A DNA stretch of 51,775 bases from Massilia cavernae (GCF_003590855.1 NZ_QYUP01000043.1:1-51775), one strand, 5' to 3'. Positions 8,794-18,746 are shown, counted from the stretch's first letter. Translations and numbers: made by a program. Notes: generated by a model not told the origin, from the letters alone.

Positions 8794-10482
8794 ATGATCA
8801 GCAATCCATCAGCCAAATACCGTCCCTTCCCATCCGTCCAACTGGCCGACCGACAGTGGCCGTCCAACACCATCACCCGCCCGCCGATCTGGATGAGCAC
8901 CGACCTGCGCGACGGTAACCAGGCCTTGATCGAGCCGATGAGCCCCGAGAAAAAGCTGCGCTTCTTCGAGATGCTGGTGAAGATCGGCCTGAAGGAAATC
9001 GAAGTCGGCTTCCCGTCGGCGTCGCAGACCGACTTCGATTTCGTGCGCAAGCTGATCGACGAGAACCGCATTCCCGACGATGTCACCATCATCGTGCTGA
9101 CCCAGGCGCGCGAGGAGCTGATCCGCCGCACCGTGGAATCGGCCGCCGGCGCCAAGCGCGCGGTGGTCCACATCTACAACTCGGTGGCCCCGGTGTTCCG
9201 CCGCGTGGTCTTCAATATGTCGCGCGAGGAGATCGTGCAGATCGCGGTGAACGGCACCCAGCTGGTCAAGGACCTGGTGGCGGAGCATCCCGAAACCCAG
9301 TGGGGTCTGGAATACTCGCCTGAATCCTTCTCGACCACCGAGCTCGATTTCTCGAAACAGATAGTCGATGCCGTCAGTGCGGTGTGGCAGCCTACGCCAG
9401 CCGACAAGATGATCGTCAACCTCCCGTCCACCGTCGAAGCCAGCACGCCCAACGTGTACGCCGACCAGATCGAGTGGATGTGCCGCCACTTGAACAACCG
9501 CGAATCGCTCGTCATCAGCGTGCACCCGCACAACGACCGCGGCACCGCGGTGGCTGCGGCCGAACTCGCGGTGATGGCCGGCGCCGACCGGGTCGAAGGC
9601 TGCCTGTTCGGCAACGGCGAACGCACCGGCAACGTCGACCTCGTAACCCTGGCGATGAACCTCTACACCCAGGGCGTGCACCCGGGGCTGGATTTCTCCG
9701 ACATTGACGCGGTGCGCAAGCTGGTCGAGGAATGCAACGAGCTGCCGGTGCACCCGCGCCACCCCTATGCGGGCGACCTTGTGTACACCGCGTTCTCCGG
9801 TTCGCACCAGGACGCCATCAAGAAGGGCTTCGCGCAGCAGAAGGCCGACGGCTTCTGGGAAGTGCCCTATCTCCCGATCGACCCGGCCGACCTCGGACGC
9901 AACTACGACGCCGTGATCCGCGTGAACAGCCAGTCCGGCAAGGGCGGCATCGCCTACCTGCTCGAGCAGGAATACGGCCTCGCGCTGCCGCGCCGCCTGC
10001 AGATCGAGTTCTCGCGCGTGGTGCAGGAGCAGGCCGACGCCAGCGGCCGCGAGATCGCCGCCGCCGACATTCACGCCCTGTTCACGCGTGAGTACCTCGA
10101 CCAGGACAAACCGTACCGCTACGTGTCGCACGCGATGAGCGAGAATACCGCGCGCCCCGAACCGGTCCAGATGGACGTTTCGGTCACACACCACCATGCG
10201 CGCCACACGCTGCCAGGCTGCGGCAACGGCCCGATCGACGCCTTCGTCAATGCGCTCGGCCTCGACATCCAGCTGATGGATTACCATGAGCACGCGATCG
10301 GATCGGGCGCCAACGCGCGCGCGGCCTGCTACGTCGAGCTGCGCGTGGCGAACGGCCCTACCCTGTTCGGCGCCGGCATCGACAGCAACATCGTGACCGC
10401 ATCGTTCAAGGCTGTGCTGTCGGCGGTGAACCGCCAGCTCGCGATAAAGCAGCGGGACGAACAGCCCGCGCTCGCTGCCTGA
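8794..10482 (+). CDS. leuA: 2-isopropylmalate synthase (LeuA)
   Basis: Catalyses the first committed step of leucine synthesis, joining acetyl-CoA to 2-ketoisovalerate. The 562-residue product belongs to the longer LeuA class also found in actinobacteria. It shows [13 protein letters not shown] near residues 37-49 at the start of the TIM barrel, the metal-binding HPHND at about 244-248, [17 protein letters not shown], and a C-terminal regulatory domain ending with an alanine-rich tail. The ATG at 8794 has AGGAG eight bases upstream and matches the usual start ([11 protein letters not shown]). In-frame codons from 8719 lack such a site. Expression is probably set by the leucine-rich leader region. 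A terminator follows directly. Confidence 0.97.
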   Translation: MISNPSAKYRPFPSVQLADRQWPSNTITRPPIWMSTDLRDGNQALIEPMSPEKKLRFFEMLVKIGLKEIEVGFPSASQTDFDFVRKLIDENRIPDDVTIIVLTQAREELIRRTVESAAGAKRAVVHIYNSVAPVFRRVVFNMSREEIVQIAVNGTQLVKDLVAEHPETQWGLEYSPESFSTTELDFSKQIVDAVSAVWQPTPADKMIVNLPSTVEASTPNVYADQIEWMCRHLNNRESLVISVHPHNDRGTAVAAAELAVMAGADRVEGCLFGNGERTGNVDLVTLAMNLYTQGVHPGLDFSDIDAVRKLVEECNELPVHPRHPYAGDLVYTAFSGSHQDAIKKGFAQQKADGFWEVPYLPIDPADLGRNYDAVIRVNSQSGKGGIAYLLEQEYGLALPRRLQIEFSRVVQEQADASGREIAAADIHALFTREYLDQDKPYRYVSHAMSENTARPEPVQMDVSVTHHHARHTLPGCGNGPIDAFVNALGLDIQLMDYHEHAIGSGANARAACYVELRVANGPTLFGAGIDSNIVTASFKAVLSAVNRQLAIKQRDEQPALAA

Positions 10483-10500
10483 TATCCTGCCGCCCACATG

Positions 10501-10525
10501 AAAAAACCCGCCGCAGCGGGTTTTT
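10501..10525. terminator. bidirectional intrinsic terminator between leuA and the ABC binding-protein gene
   Basis: Six A residues, CCCGC, a CGCA loop, GCGGG, then five T residues: a perfect 5-bp GC stem flanked by A and T tracts, able to stop transcripts from both converging genes. Confidence 0.9.
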
Positions 10526-10526
10526 C

Positions 10527-11660
10527 TTACCTGGTCACCGCCAGCATCGTGCGGCGGCCGCCCTTGAAGGTGTATAGGGTCAGGGTCCCGTCACGGATAT
10601 CGCCCTTCGCGTCGAAGGCCACAGGGCCGGTGACGCCCTTGTACCTGATCTTCGCCAGCTCCGGCAGGTACTTCGCCGGGGCAGTCGAACCTGCCTTCGC
10701 CATCGCATCGGCAATCGTCATTACCGCGTCGTACGCATATGGCGCATTGATCTGCACGTCGATACCGAAACGCTTCCTGTAGTCCGCCTTGAACTTGTCC
10801 AGCGCCGGCTTGCCCGCCGTCTCGACGCCGCCCGCTTCCGCACACACCACCTGGCCATCGGCCATGGCGCCGCCCGACAGCTTGGCGATTTCGTCGGAGC
10901 AGATGCCGTCGCCGCCCATCATCCTGGCGTTGATGCCAAGCTGTTTCATCTGGCGCAGCATCGGGCCCGCCACTGCGTTCATCCCGCCGAAGAAGATGAG
11001 GTCCGGCTTGCTCGCCTTGATTTTTGTGAGGATGGCGTTGAAGTCGGTCGCCTTGTCATGCGTGAATTCCTTGGCCACGACGTCCGCGCCGCCGCCCTGC
11101 TCCTTCAGGCCCCGCGCGAATTCGGTCGCGAGGCCCTGGCCGTAGGCGGTGCGGTCGTCTACCACTGCGATGCGGCGCACGCCCATCTGCTTCACCGCAT
11201 AACGCCCCAGCGCGCGGCCCAACTGCTTGTCGTTGCTGACGACGCGGAAGGTGGTGTTGAAACCCTGTTCGGTGTATTTCGGGCTGGTGCTCGAATGCGA
11301 AATCTGCGGGATGCCGGCCGAGTGGTAGATTTTCGAAGCAGGAATCGTCGTGCCCGAGGTCTGGTGGCCGACGACGGCGTTGACCTTCGCGTCGACCAGC
11401 CGGTGCGCAACCGCGGTGGCCTGCTTCGGATCACCTGCGTCGTCTTCCGCCACCAGTTCGAAACGCACCTTCTTGCCGCCGATGACAGGGCCGCGCGCGT
11501 TCAGTGCCTCGACCGCCATGCGCGCACCGTTCTCCGTGTCCTTGCCAAAGTAGGCCACCGGCCCGGTCGTCGCGCCTACGTGGGCGATTTTTACGACCTC
11601 CTGGGCCGACGCCACCCCGGCTAGCGACAGGGCTACTGCCACAACTGCTTGCTTCTTCAT
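10527..11660 (-). CDS. branched-chain amino acid ABC transporter substrate-binding protein (LivJ/LivK type)
   Basis: A periplasmic binding protein of 377 residues that captures branched-chain or related amino acids for an ABC permease not encoded nearby. A signal peptide (MKKQAVVAVALSLAGVASAQ) is followed by a type I periplasmic-binding fold: VVKIAHVGATTGPVAYFGKD, NGARMAVEALNARG, VVGHQTSGTTIPASKIYHSA, and a closing segment GPVAFDAKGDIRDGTLTLYT. The ATG at 11660 is chosen for its AGAGGA site and because it starts the signal peptide; an ATG seven codons earlier is less likely. Being next to leuA suggests leucine/isoleucine/valine as ligands, but the family also carries other amino acids. Confidence 0.9.
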   Translation of the reverse strand: MKKQAVVAVALSLAGVASAQEVVKIAHVGATTGPVAYFGKDTENGARMAVEALNARGPVIGGKKVRFELVAEDDAGDPKQATAVAHRLVDAKVNAVVGHQTSGTTIPASKIYHSAGIPQISHSSTSPKYTEQGFNTTFRVVSNDKQLGRALGRYAVKQMGVRRIAVVDDRTAYGQGLATEFARGLKEQGGGADVVAKEFTHDKATDFNAILTKIKASKPDLIFFGGMNAVAGPMLRQMKQLGINARMMGGDGICSDEIAKLSGGAMADGQVVCAEAGGVETAGKPALDKFKADYRKRFGIDVQINAPYAYDAVMTIADAMAKAGSTAPAKYLPELAKIRYKGVTGPVAFDAKGDIRDGTLTLYTFKGGRRTMLAVTR

Positions 11661-11841
11661 CCGATCCTCTCGATTACACACTGCTATTCAGCTCATATTG
11701 CGATAACCCCATAGTTTACCGCGCTTGCGGCCGGGTGTGCCGGGAGGTCGCCATATCGGACCTTAGCGGATTTGGATCGTCGACTGGCATGTTATGATTT
11801 CGCCGCATTGGGCGGCTACGCTCACTGAAACAAAGATCCAG

Positions 11842-12333
11842 ATGGCAACCCGTAAGCACGAAAAATTTGTCAACGCGGTCCAGGAAGCGGCCGACCAGCC
11901 GCTCGACCAGGACTTGCTCCTCAGCCTGGTTGCTTACAACTGTCGCCGCGCCTACCTGGCCATCATGCCGCTGTTCCATGAGCGGATGAACGGCTACGAG
12001 CTGCGCGCGGTCGATTTTTCGGTGCTGTGCCTCCTGAACGCCAATCCGAACATCACGCAGAAGCGCCTGTCGAAGGCGGTCAAGATGTCGCCGCCCAACC
12101 TTGCCATCCTGCTCGACCGCCTGGAAGAGCGCGGCCTCCTGCTGCGCCAGCGGAATCCGCTGGACAAGCGCTCGCAGACGCTGGTCCTGACGCCGGACGG
12201 CGAGCGCATGGCCGCCGACGCCGCGCAAAGCGTCAGCGAGATCGAAACGAAAGCCACCTCCGCCCTCAGCGACGCCGAACGCGCACAGTTGATCGAACTG
12301 CTGCAGAAGATCTTCAAGCCGACCCGCAGCTAA
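11842..12333 (+). CDS. MarR-family transcriptional regulator
   Basis: A small DNA-binding repressor or activator of about 163 residues. The winged helix-turn-helix is clear: ITQKRLSKAVKMSPPNLAIL, LDRLEERGLLLRQRNPLDKR, SQTLVLTPDG, with the DxRS-type wing. It is transcribed divergently from the ABC binding-protein gene, 181 bases away. Neither the ATG at 11842 nor an in-frame ATG at 11794 has a strong ribosome binding site. The later one is preferred because it fits typical MarR length. The ligand and target genes cannot be read from the sequence. Confidence 0.85.
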   Translation: MATRKHEKFVNAVQEAADQPLDQDLLLSLVAYNCRRAYLAIMPLFHERMNGYELRAVDFSVLCLLNANPNITQKRLSKAVKMSPPNLAILLDRLEERGLLLRQRNPLDKRSQTLVLTPDGERMAADAAQSVSEIETKATSALSDAERAQLIELLQKIFKPTRS

Positions 12334-12358
12334 ATCCGGAAGGTCACTGCACCCGAAA

Positions 12359-13159
12359 TCAACCGAGGCTGGACAGCTCCGTTTCGGTAAATCCCGCCAT
12401 CCGGCGCGCTTCGATGTTGAATGGCGCCTTCAGCGCCGGCGCGCGGTAGCGCGCCGCCAGTTCGCCATAGGCCGCGCGCGGGTCCAGCCCGCGCTGGCCG
12501 CACAGGTAGTTGTACCAGCGGTTTCCGATCTCGACGTGGCCTATTTCGTCCTCGAGGATGCGGTCAAGGATCTTCGCCGCCGCCGGGTCGCCGGCCTGCA
12601 AAAGCTTGGCGCGCAGCGGCGGGATCGCGTCGAGGCCGCGCGCCTCCAGCGTGCGCGGCACCAGCGCCATGCGGGCCGTGATGTCGCCGCTGGTGCGTTC
12701 GACCATTTCCCACAGGCTGTCGTGGGCAGGGAAATCGCCATAGGCGGCGCCGAGAAGCTGCAGGTGCGCCGACAACATCGAGAAATGGAGCGCCTCCTCT
12801 TTCGCCACGCGCAGCCAGTCGGTGTAGTACTCGACAGGCATGCCGGGGAAGCGCCACAGCGCGTCCAGCGCGAGGTTGACGGCATTGAATTCGATATGCG
12901 CGAGCGCGTGGATCAGCATCGCGCGGCCTTCCTGGGTGGCCATCGAGCGGCGTCCCACCAGGCGCGGCGGCACCAGCTCGGGGCGCACCGGCCGGCCGGG
13001 AATCGATCCATCGACGGCCGGAACGGCGCCGCTGTCCACTGCCAGGCGGCCGGCGGCATGCGCCGCAGCCATGGCCGCGACGGCCTCGGTCTTGGTGAGC
13101 GGATCGGTTTCAAGCAAGCACTGCAACGCGCATGCGCGGAGCTCGGACGGACGCGCCAT
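12359..13159 (-). CDS. DUF455 family ferritin-like protein
   Basis: A 266-residue cytoplasmic protein of the DUF455 family, a ferritin-like fold related to the tRNA hydroxylase MiaE. Likely metal ligands sit in HALAHIEFNAVNLALDALWR, AKEEALHFSMLSAHL and EDEIGHVEIGNRWY, which give the repeated E and ExxH pattern of di-iron helices. The biochemical role of the family is not settled. The ATG at 13159 is used because upstream in-frame codons look non-coding and overlap the neighbouring lipid kinase gene region; the ribosome binding site is weak (GAAGG). The downstream end is close to the converging MarR gene. Confidence 0.85.
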   Translation of the reverse strand: MARPSELRACALQCLLETDPLTKTEAVAAMAAAHAAGRLAVDSGAVPAVDGSIPGRPVRPELVPPRLVGRRSMATQEGRAMLIHALAHIEFNAVNLALDALWRFPGMPVEYYTDWLRVAKEEALHFSMLSAHLQLLGAAYGDFPAHDSLWEMVERTSGDITARMALVPRTLEARGLDAIPPLRAKLLQAGDPAAAKILDRILEDEIGHVEIGNRWYNYLCGQRGLDPRAAYGELAARYRAPALKAPFNIEARRMAGFTETELSSLG

Positions 13160-13238
13160 GGTAAAGCCTTCAGCAAACGAAAAGGACGCAGTGTACCAAA
13201 ACCCGCACGGGCTGGCGTATCGTGCCGGTTTCATGGTT

Positions 13239-14192
13239 TCACAATACGGACGCGACTCGTGCGTGTGTGCCGGCGCCATCCGCTTCACGCGGCCCGGCGC
13301 GTTCCGGCACGATGACACGTAGTGCTCCGGGGCGGATTCGATAGCGCAAGGGAGTCTCCATGATCGTCACTTCCCCGTCCGTTGCGACGCGCATACGTTT
13401 GCGCCGTGTTTCGATCAGCAAGTCGGTTGCCGCCACGCCGTCGAAGTCACGGGCGCCCCGCAGGCGGCCGAACAGCGCACGCATCGCGAGCATGAACAGG
13501 CCCATGCGTCCGGTACGATGGGTAACGTACAAACACAAGCGGCCTGCGTCGAGGCGCTCGCGCACACCTATATTGAAGCCTTCCATCAGGTATTCGTTAT
13601 TGCCGACAAAAACGAAGGGCGAGCGGCGCCTGTGCTTGTCCTTGTTGACGCCGATAGTCACATTCAGGAAGGGATAGCGCCGCAGAGTTGTCATGGTGGC
13701 CCAGAAAAATGCCGTCCACTTGCCCCGCCCGAGGCGCTTCTGCTGCTTTTCGCGGTCCCGCACGATGTCGGGATACAGGCCGAGGCTCGAATTATTCAGG
13801 AACAGGCGTCCGTTGACTTCACCGGCGTCGATATTGATGCTGTTGCCGGCGGCGATATTCGCCACCGCTTCATCGAGGCCGAGTGGAATGCGCAGGTCTT
13901 TCGCGAAGTGGTTCAGGGTCCCGAGGGGAAGCACGCCAAACGGGATATCGGTTCCGATCAGGCATGATGCGACCGCATTGATGGTGCCGTCGCCGCCACC
14001 CGCGACGATCACGTCGGGCCGATCGGCGACTGCGGATTTGGCGGCATCGACAATCTCGTCACCGCTGTGGGCGAGGATCACGCGTGCGTTCGTTCCATTG
14101 GAACGGAACTTCTCGGCCAGGGCATCGGCCCACTCGGTCGTGTAGCCGAACCCCGCAGATGCATTGATAATCACCGCGATGTGTGAAGGCAT
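13239..14192 (-). CDS. diacylglycerol kinase family lipid kinase
   Basis: A lipid kinase of the DAGK/YegS/sphingosine kinase family, 317 residues, expected to phosphorylate a lipid alcohol with ATP at the inner membrane. Key motifs are VIINASAGFG near the N-terminus, the nucleotide-binding IVAGGGDGTINAVAS, and FGVLPLGTLNHFAKDLRIP. A later segment, VFVGNNEYLMEGFNIG, belongs to the beta-sandwich domain. The ATG at 14192 follows AGGGAA at good spacing. The exact lipid substrate cannot be told from sequence. Confidence 0.9.
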   Translation of the reverse strand: MPSHIAVIINASAGFGYTTEWADALAEKFRSNGTNARVILAHSGDEIVDAAKSAVADRPDVIVAGGGDGTINAVASCLIGTDIPFGVLPLGTLNHFAKDLRIPLGLDEAVANIAAGNSINIDAGEVNGRLFLNNSSLGLYPDIVRDREKQQKRLGRGKWTAFFWATMTTLRRYPFLNVTIGVNKDKHRRRSPFVFVGNNEYLMEGFNIGVRERLDAGRLCLYVTHRTGRMGLFMLAMRALFGRLRGARDFDGVAATDLLIETRRKRMRVATDGEVTIMETPLRYRIRPGALRVIVPERAGPREADGAGTHARVASVL

Positions 14193-14315
14193 GCGCGTTC
14201 CCTGACGGTCGGTGAGGATGGACAGCTTCACCTCAAGTCTACAAGACAAAGTACCGGCTTGCTGTCCAGGAGGCGACGCGTGTGGAGGAGCGCAGCTCTT
14301 CCCCTTGCAGGAGTT

Positions 14316-15254
14316 TCACGATTGCCGCGACGCGCCACCGTTCAATGCGAGCGGAACCGCTCTCGCCCACCGATTCGCGGAAAGGGAAAACGTCAGCGCC
14401 CGCACCTGGTGATACCAGCCGGCCGGCACATACAGCATATCGCCGGGATTGACGATGCATTCGATCATCGATGCCTTGCGCGCGAGCGGAAACTCCTCGT
14501 AATCCGGCGCCTCCGGGTCGAAGGGAGAACCGAACAGGATGGCATTCGCCTCGCTAGGGTACAGGTATTCGTCGTGGTGTGGCGGCGCCAGGAAGATCCG
14601 CTTGGTTCCCCAGACCTGCGCAAAAATATTGTCGTCGTAGTCGCAATGCAGCGGCGTCACCGTTCCCGCCGGGCCCACCCAGAAGCGCGGCGGCCCCATT
14701 TTCCGGAAATACGCGGGCCAGTGGCACAGCGAGTTCAATTCGCGCAGCTCGAGGTTGCCCAGGTAGGGAGGCAAATCGTGGGTGCCGGCGGACACAAGCT
14801 CCAGGTACTCGAGCATCGACATGTCCTGCATGGCCCGGTCTGGCGCGAATGCGGTGTTGACGTAGTCGCCTACCCGCGCGCGCACCGGCAGGTGGCTGTA
14901 GCGTTCGCGCAGCGCGTGCGGCGTCAGCGCGGACAGCGGCCACCGGTTCACCACACCGGTGATCAGGAACGGCAGGCCCTTTGCGGCCAGCGCCTGGAAT
15001 GCTGCGGCATCGAGCCTGCCCATGCGCGGCACTTCCGATATCTCCGGCAGGCTGCGAGCGGCCTGCCTGATCGCGTCGCGCATTTCATGAATTGACGCGA
15101 CTCCGCGGACCTGCGCATCCCTTTGCTCGCGCGCCTGCTTTTTGGCGGCAGCCTCCTCAGGCGACAACACTTGCAACCGCGGCGGCAAGCGCTGCGTCAT
15201 GCGCGCCTGTGGCGCTTCCTGGTCTGGCGCTGGCGCCTTGCTCTTTATCGACAT
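14316..15254 (-). CDS. cupin-like JmjC-domain protein (Cupin_8), probable 2-oxoglutarate/Fe(II) oxygenase
   Basis: A 312-residue protein with a JmjC-type cupin barrel. The HxD...H iron triad is visible: HCD at 203-205 within TVTPLHCDYDDNIFAQVWG, and H282 in VPAGWYHQVRALTFSLSANR. The segment FLITGVVNRWPLSALTPHAL is typical of the family start. The first 50 residues are charged and probably flexible. Family members hydroxylate proteins or other substrates, but the target here is unknown. The ATG at 15254 has GAAGGT upstream. Confidence 0.85.
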   Translation of the reverse strand: MSIKSKAPAPDQEAPQARMTQRLPPRLQVLSPEEAAAKKQAREQRDAQVRGVASIHEMRDAIRQAARSLPEISEVPRMGRLDAAAFQALAAKGLPFLITGVVNRWPLSALTPHALRERYSHLPVRARVGDYVNTAFAPDRAMQDMSMLEYLELVSAGTHDLPPYLGNLELRELNSLCHWPAYFRKMGPPRFWVGPAGTVTPLHCDYDDNIFAQVWGTKRIFLAPPHHDEYLYPSEANAILFGSPFDPEAPDYEEFPLARKASMIECIVNPGDMLYVPAGWYHQVRALTFSLSANRWARAVPLALNGGASRQS

Positions 15255-15549
15255 ATACCTTCACCATCGCGTTCGAACCCTCGCCCGCGTAAAACTGTCT
15301 CACTGCCTGAACAGACGTCCGGGCACTCCCGCCCATCAGGGTGCCGGCCCGCTATTTTTACATATTAGCGAGCGGTCATCATTTGTGTTTTTCCACAGTT
15401 GCACGTAAAACTATTTACTGGTAAAACAACTGTTGCGTAGGAGGTAACGGCTGCACCGGTTTCAGGAGATTGCGGCCGCCGGACTGCCCCACTCCGCGCT
15501 CAAGTACTACCCCTTAAAAAACAGAACAGAGCTTAGAGGAAGACACCAG
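15255..15549. promoter_or_regulatory. divergent control region of the cupin gene and the tct operon
   Basis: A 295-base gap between divergent genes. It holds two direct copies of GTAAAAC (15405-15411 and 15421-15427, 16 bases apart) in an A/T-rich stretch that could be a promoter or regulator site. The first tctC has GAGGAAG upstream of its ATG. No gene is visible. Confidence 0.4.
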
Positions 15550-16527
15550 ATGAGAACCACATTTTTGCGCACGGTTGCGTGCCTTGCGATGTTCGGTAGC
15601 GCAATAACTGCCCACGCCCAGGCTTACCCCACCAAGACCATCACGATGATCGTGCCGTTCGCGGCCGGTGGGCCGACCGACACGGTGGCGCGCCTGGTGG
15701 CCCAGTCGATGGGAAACAAGCTCAAGCAGCAGATCATCATTGAGAACGTCGGCGGCGCCGGCGGCACCATCGGCGCCGCGCGCGTGGCGAAGTCCGCCCC
15801 GGACGGCTACACCCTGTTCCTGCACCACATCGGCCAGTCCACCGCGCCTGGCCTGTACCGCAAGCTCACCTACAACGCGATCGACAGCTTCGAGCCGATC
15901 GGGCTGATCACCGACGTGCCGATGACCCTGGTGGCGCGCAAGGACTTTCCTGCCAAGGACTTCAAGGAGATGCTGGCCTACATCAAGGCCAACAAGGCCA
16001 AGGTTACCTATGCCAACGCCGGCCTCGGTTCGGCTTCCCACCTGTGCGGCATGCTGTTCATGACCGCCATCGGCACCGACCTGACCACCGTGCCTTACAA
16101 GGGCACCGGCCCCGCCATGAACGACCTGCTCGGCGGCCAGGTGGACTTCATGTGCGACCAGACCACCAACACCACCAGCCAGATCAAGAGCGGCAAGATC
16201 AAGGTCTACGGCGTGACCACCAAGGCGCGCCTGGCCTCGATGCCGGACGTCCCGACCCTCAACGAAGCCGGCCTGCCGGGCTTCGAGGTCGCCGTGTGGC
16301 ACGGCCTGTACGCACCAAAAGGCACGCCGAAGCCGATCGTCGACACGCTGGCCGGCGCCCTGCAGACCGCGCTCAAGGACCCGGTCGTCAAGCAGCGCTT
16401 CGCCGACCTCGGTACCGAACCGGTGGCCGACAGCCGCGCCCGGCCCGAAGCCCTGCGCGCACACCTGAAGTCGGAAATCGACCGCTGGGGCCCGATCATC
16501 ACCAAGGCCGGCGTCTACGCCGACTAA
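15550..16527 (+). CDS. tctC: tripartite tricarboxylate transporter receptor, Bug family (TctC)
   Basis: A periplasmic solute receptor of 325 residues that delivers a carboxylate to the TctAB permease. A signal peptide ends at AITAHAQ. Bug-family motifs follow: YPTKTITMIVPFAAGGPTDT, ARLVAQSMG, GGAGGTIGAARVAKSAPDGY, VPYKGTGPAMNDLLGGQVDF and MPDVPTLNEAGLPGFEV. It heads the transporter gene set and is separated from tctB by a large palindrome. The ligand cannot be assigned; citrate-like, aromatic and dicarboxylic acids are all known for the family. Confidence 0.93.
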   Translation: MRTTFLRTVACLAMFGSAITAHAQAYPTKTITMIVPFAAGGPTDTVARLVAQSMGNKLKQQIIIENVGGAGGTIGAARVAKSAPDGYTLFLHHIGQSTAPGLYRKLTYNAIDSFEPIGLITDVPMTLVARKDFPAKDFKEMLAYIKANKAKVTYANAGLGSASHLCGMLFMTAIGTDLTTVPYKGTGPAMNDLLGGQVDFMCDQTTNTTSQIKSGKIKVYGVTTKARLASMPDVPTLNEAGLPGFEVAVWHGLYAPKGTPKPIVDTLAGALQTALKDPVVKQRFADLGTEPVADSRARPEALRAHLKSEIDRWGPIITKAGVYAD

Positions 16528-16541
16528 CCGCTTCGACGTTT

Positions 16542-16622
16542 CGGGGACAGACCCCGGAATCGGGGCGGAATCGGGGTCAGACCCCGAATTGGGGTCTGAC
16601 CCCGATTCCGGGGGCTGTCTCC
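16542..16622. repeat. nested GGGGTCTGACCCC-type palindrome between tctC and tctB
   Basis: A perfect 17-bp inverted repeat, AATCGGGGTCAGACCCC (16569-16585) and GGGGTCTGACCCCGATT (16591-16607), has a five-base GAATT loop. It is nested inside a second, imperfect pair formed by the flanking CGGGGACAGACCCCGGAATC and GATTCCGGGGGCTGTCTCCC. The same core word occurs in the palindrome at 19749-19816. It may lower expression of tctBA relative to tctC or protect the tctC mRNA end. It resembles REP-type dispersed elements. Confidence 0.85.
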
Positions 16623-16656
16623 CACATAATTTAAAACAGCAGCAAGGAGACACACA

Positions 16657-17115
16657 GTGCCAACATTCATACGCCATCCAAAGGATTTTTGGACAGGCAT
16701 CATCTTTCTGTTTTTCGGGCTTGGCGCCGTGATCATCGGTATGGACTACGAAATGGGCACGGCCGGCCGCATGGGCCCCGCCTACTTCCCGACCGTCCTC
16801 GGTGTCATGCTGAGCCTGATCGGCGGCATTGCTGTCGTCCGTTCCTTCCTGCGCGAGGGTGAAGCAGTCGGCAAGTTCCACCTCAAAAACATCGTGCTGA
16901 TCCTCGCCGCAGTCATCCTGTTCGGATTCCTGATCCGGCGCGCCGGCCTGGTGCCGGCGGCGCTGGCGATCGTCATGCTGAGTGCCTTTGCCAGCCCCAA
17001 GTTCCGCTGGGCCCAGGCCGCGGTGCTGGCTGCGGGACTGGCGATCTTCGCTTACGTGGTGTTCGTCAAGCTGCTGGGCTTGCCGATGCCGGTGTTCGGT
17101 TCATGGTTCGAGTGA
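16657..17115 (+). CDS. tctB: tripartite tricarboxylate transporter small membrane subunit (TctB)
   Basis: The small membrane subunit of the transporter, 152 residues with four hydrophobic segments (about 11-30, 45-62, 80-98 and 115-145). The N-terminal segment DFWTGIIFLFFGLGAVIIG and GRMGPAYFPTVLGVML are typical of TctB. The start is GTG with AAGGAG seven bases upstream, and no ATG in frame would give the full N-terminus. It lies 13 bases before tctA, so the two are co-transcribed. Confidence 0.9.
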   Translation: MPTFIRHPKDFWTGIIFLFFGLGAVIIGMDYEMGTAGRMGPAYFPTVLGVMLSLIGGIAVVRSFLREGEAVGKFHLKNIVLILAAVILFGFLIRRAGLVPAALAIVMLSAFASPKFRWAQAAVLAAGLAIFAYVVFVKLLGLPMPVFGSWFE

Positions 17116-17128
17116 TAAGTAGAAAAAC

Positions 17129-18631
17129 ATGGAAATCTTAAGCAACCTCGGACTTGGCCTCGAGACGGCCTTCACCCTCACCAACCTGATGTATTGCCTG
17201 ATCGGCGTGTTCGTCGGCACCGCGGTCGGCGTGCTGCCGGGCCTCGGCCCGATCGCCACCATCGCCATGCTGCTGCCGGCCACCTTCGGCCTGCCGCCGA
17301 TCTCGGCGCTGATCATGCTCGCGGGCATCTACTACGGCGCCCAGTATGGCGGGTCGACCACGGCGATCCTGGTCAACCTCCCCGGGGAATCATCCTCGGT
17401 CGTGACAGCCATCGACGGCTACCAGATGGCGCGCAACGGCAATGCCGGACGGGCGCTCGCCACGGCGGCGATCGCTTCGTTCTTCGCCGGCACGGTCGCA
17501 ACCATCCTGCTGGCGCTGTTCGCGCCGCCGCTGGCGGAGCTGGCGCTCAAGTTCGGTCCCGCCGAATACTTCTCGCTGATGGTGCTGGGCCTGGTGGCGT
17601 CTGTCGTGCTGGCCAGCGGCTCGCTGCTCAACGCCATCGGCATGGTCATCCTCGGCCTGCTGCTCGGCCTGGTCGGCACCGATGTCAACTCCGGCACTGC
17701 GCGCTACACCTTCGACCTGCCGGAAATGGCCGATGGCATCAACTTCGTTATCGTGGCGATGGGCATGTTCGGCATCGGCGAAATCATCCGCAACCTCGAA
17801 CACAGCGATGACCGCCACCTTGTCATGAAGAAGGTCTCCGGCCTGATGCTGACGAAGGACGACTTCAAGCGCTTGATCGGTCCAGTGCTGCGCGGCACCG
17901 GCCTTGGCTCGGCGCTGGGCATCCTGCCCGGCGGCGGCGCCATGCTGGCGTCGTTTGCGGCCTACTCGATCGAGAAGAAGGTGTCGCCCAACTCGAAAGA
18001 GTTCGGCAAAGGGGCGATCGAAGGCGTCGCGGCGCCGGAGTCGGCCAACAACGCCGGCGCCCAGACCTCGTTCATCCCGATGCTCACGCTGGGCATTCCG
18101 TCGAATCCCGTGATGGCGCTGATGATCGGCGCGATGATCATCCAGGGCATCCAGCCCGGTCCCGCGGTGATGACCGAGCAGCCTGCCCTGTTCTGGGGCC
18201 TGATCGTTTCCATGTGGTTCGGCAACCTGTTCCTGGTCGTGCTGAACCTGCCGATGATCGGGCTGTGGGTCAAGATGATCATGGTTCCCTACCATCGCCT
18301 GTACCCGGCCATCCTGATGTTCTGCGCGATCGGTGTGTTCAGCCTGAACAATGCGGAATTCGACGTCTGGCTGATGGCCTTGTTCGGCCTGTTCGGCTAC
18401 ATCTGCGCCAAGCTGGGCGCCGAGCCGGCGCCTATGCTGCTAGGCTATATCATCGGCCCGATGATGGAGGAATACCTGCGCCGCGCGCTGCTGCTGTCGC
18501 ACAGCGACCCGTTGGTCTTCGTGACGCGCCCGATCAGCGCGATCATGCTGGCGCTGGCAGTGGCTGCGATGGTTGTCGTGCTGCTGCCTTCGCTGAGGAA
18601 GAAGCGCGAAGAAGCCTTCCACGAGCAATAA
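17129..18631 (+). CDS. tctA: tripartite tricarboxylate transporter large permease subunit (TctA)
   Basis: The main permease, 500 residues with about twelve membrane helices. It carries the family signatures GTAVGVLPGLGPIATIAMLL, YYGAQYGGSTTAILVNLPGE, GILPGGGAMLASFAAYSIEK and GIPSNPVMALMIGAMIIQGI, with a repeated-half architecture. It imports a carboxylate using ion gradients and a Bug receptor. Two receptor genes flank it here, which may widen the substrate range. The C-terminus is charged (RKKREEAFHEQ). Confidence 0.95.
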   Translation: MEILSNLGLGLETAFTLTNLMYCLIGVFVGTAVGVLPGLGPIATIAMLLPATFGLPPISALIMLAGIYYGAQYGGSTTAILVNLPGESSSVVTAIDGYQMARNGNAGRALATAAIASFFAGTVATILLALFAPPLAELALKFGPAEYFSLMVLGLVASVVLASGSLLNAIGMVILGLLLGLVGTDVNSGTARYTFDLPEMADGINFVIVAMGMFGIGEIIRNLEHSDDRHLVMKKVSGLMLTKDDFKRLIGPVLRGTGLGSALGILPGGGAMLASFAAYSIEKKVSPNSKEFGKGAIEGVAAPESANNAGAQTSFIPMLTLGIPSNPVMALMIGAMIIQGIQPGPAVMTEQPALFWGLIVSMWFGNLFLVVLNLPMIGLWVKMIMVPYHRLYPAILMFCAIGVFSLNNAEFDVWLMALFGLFGYICAKLGAEPAPMLLGYIIGPMMEEYLRRALLLSHSDPLVFVTRPISAIMLALAVAAMVVVLLPSLRKKREEAFHEQ

Positions 18632-18746
18632 GCAAGCATGGGCGGGTCTTCGCGGCCTGCCCATCAGGCATCAAGTTTTCTCTCGCGGGAAATGCAAATA
18701 CCGCGGTAACCGTCCGTGCAGGACAATCAACTAAAGGATGTTGAAT

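Noticed and set aside
8809..10497. 562-codon minus-strand frame opposite leuA
   Set aside because: Antisense shadow of a strongly conserved leuA; no recognisable domain.
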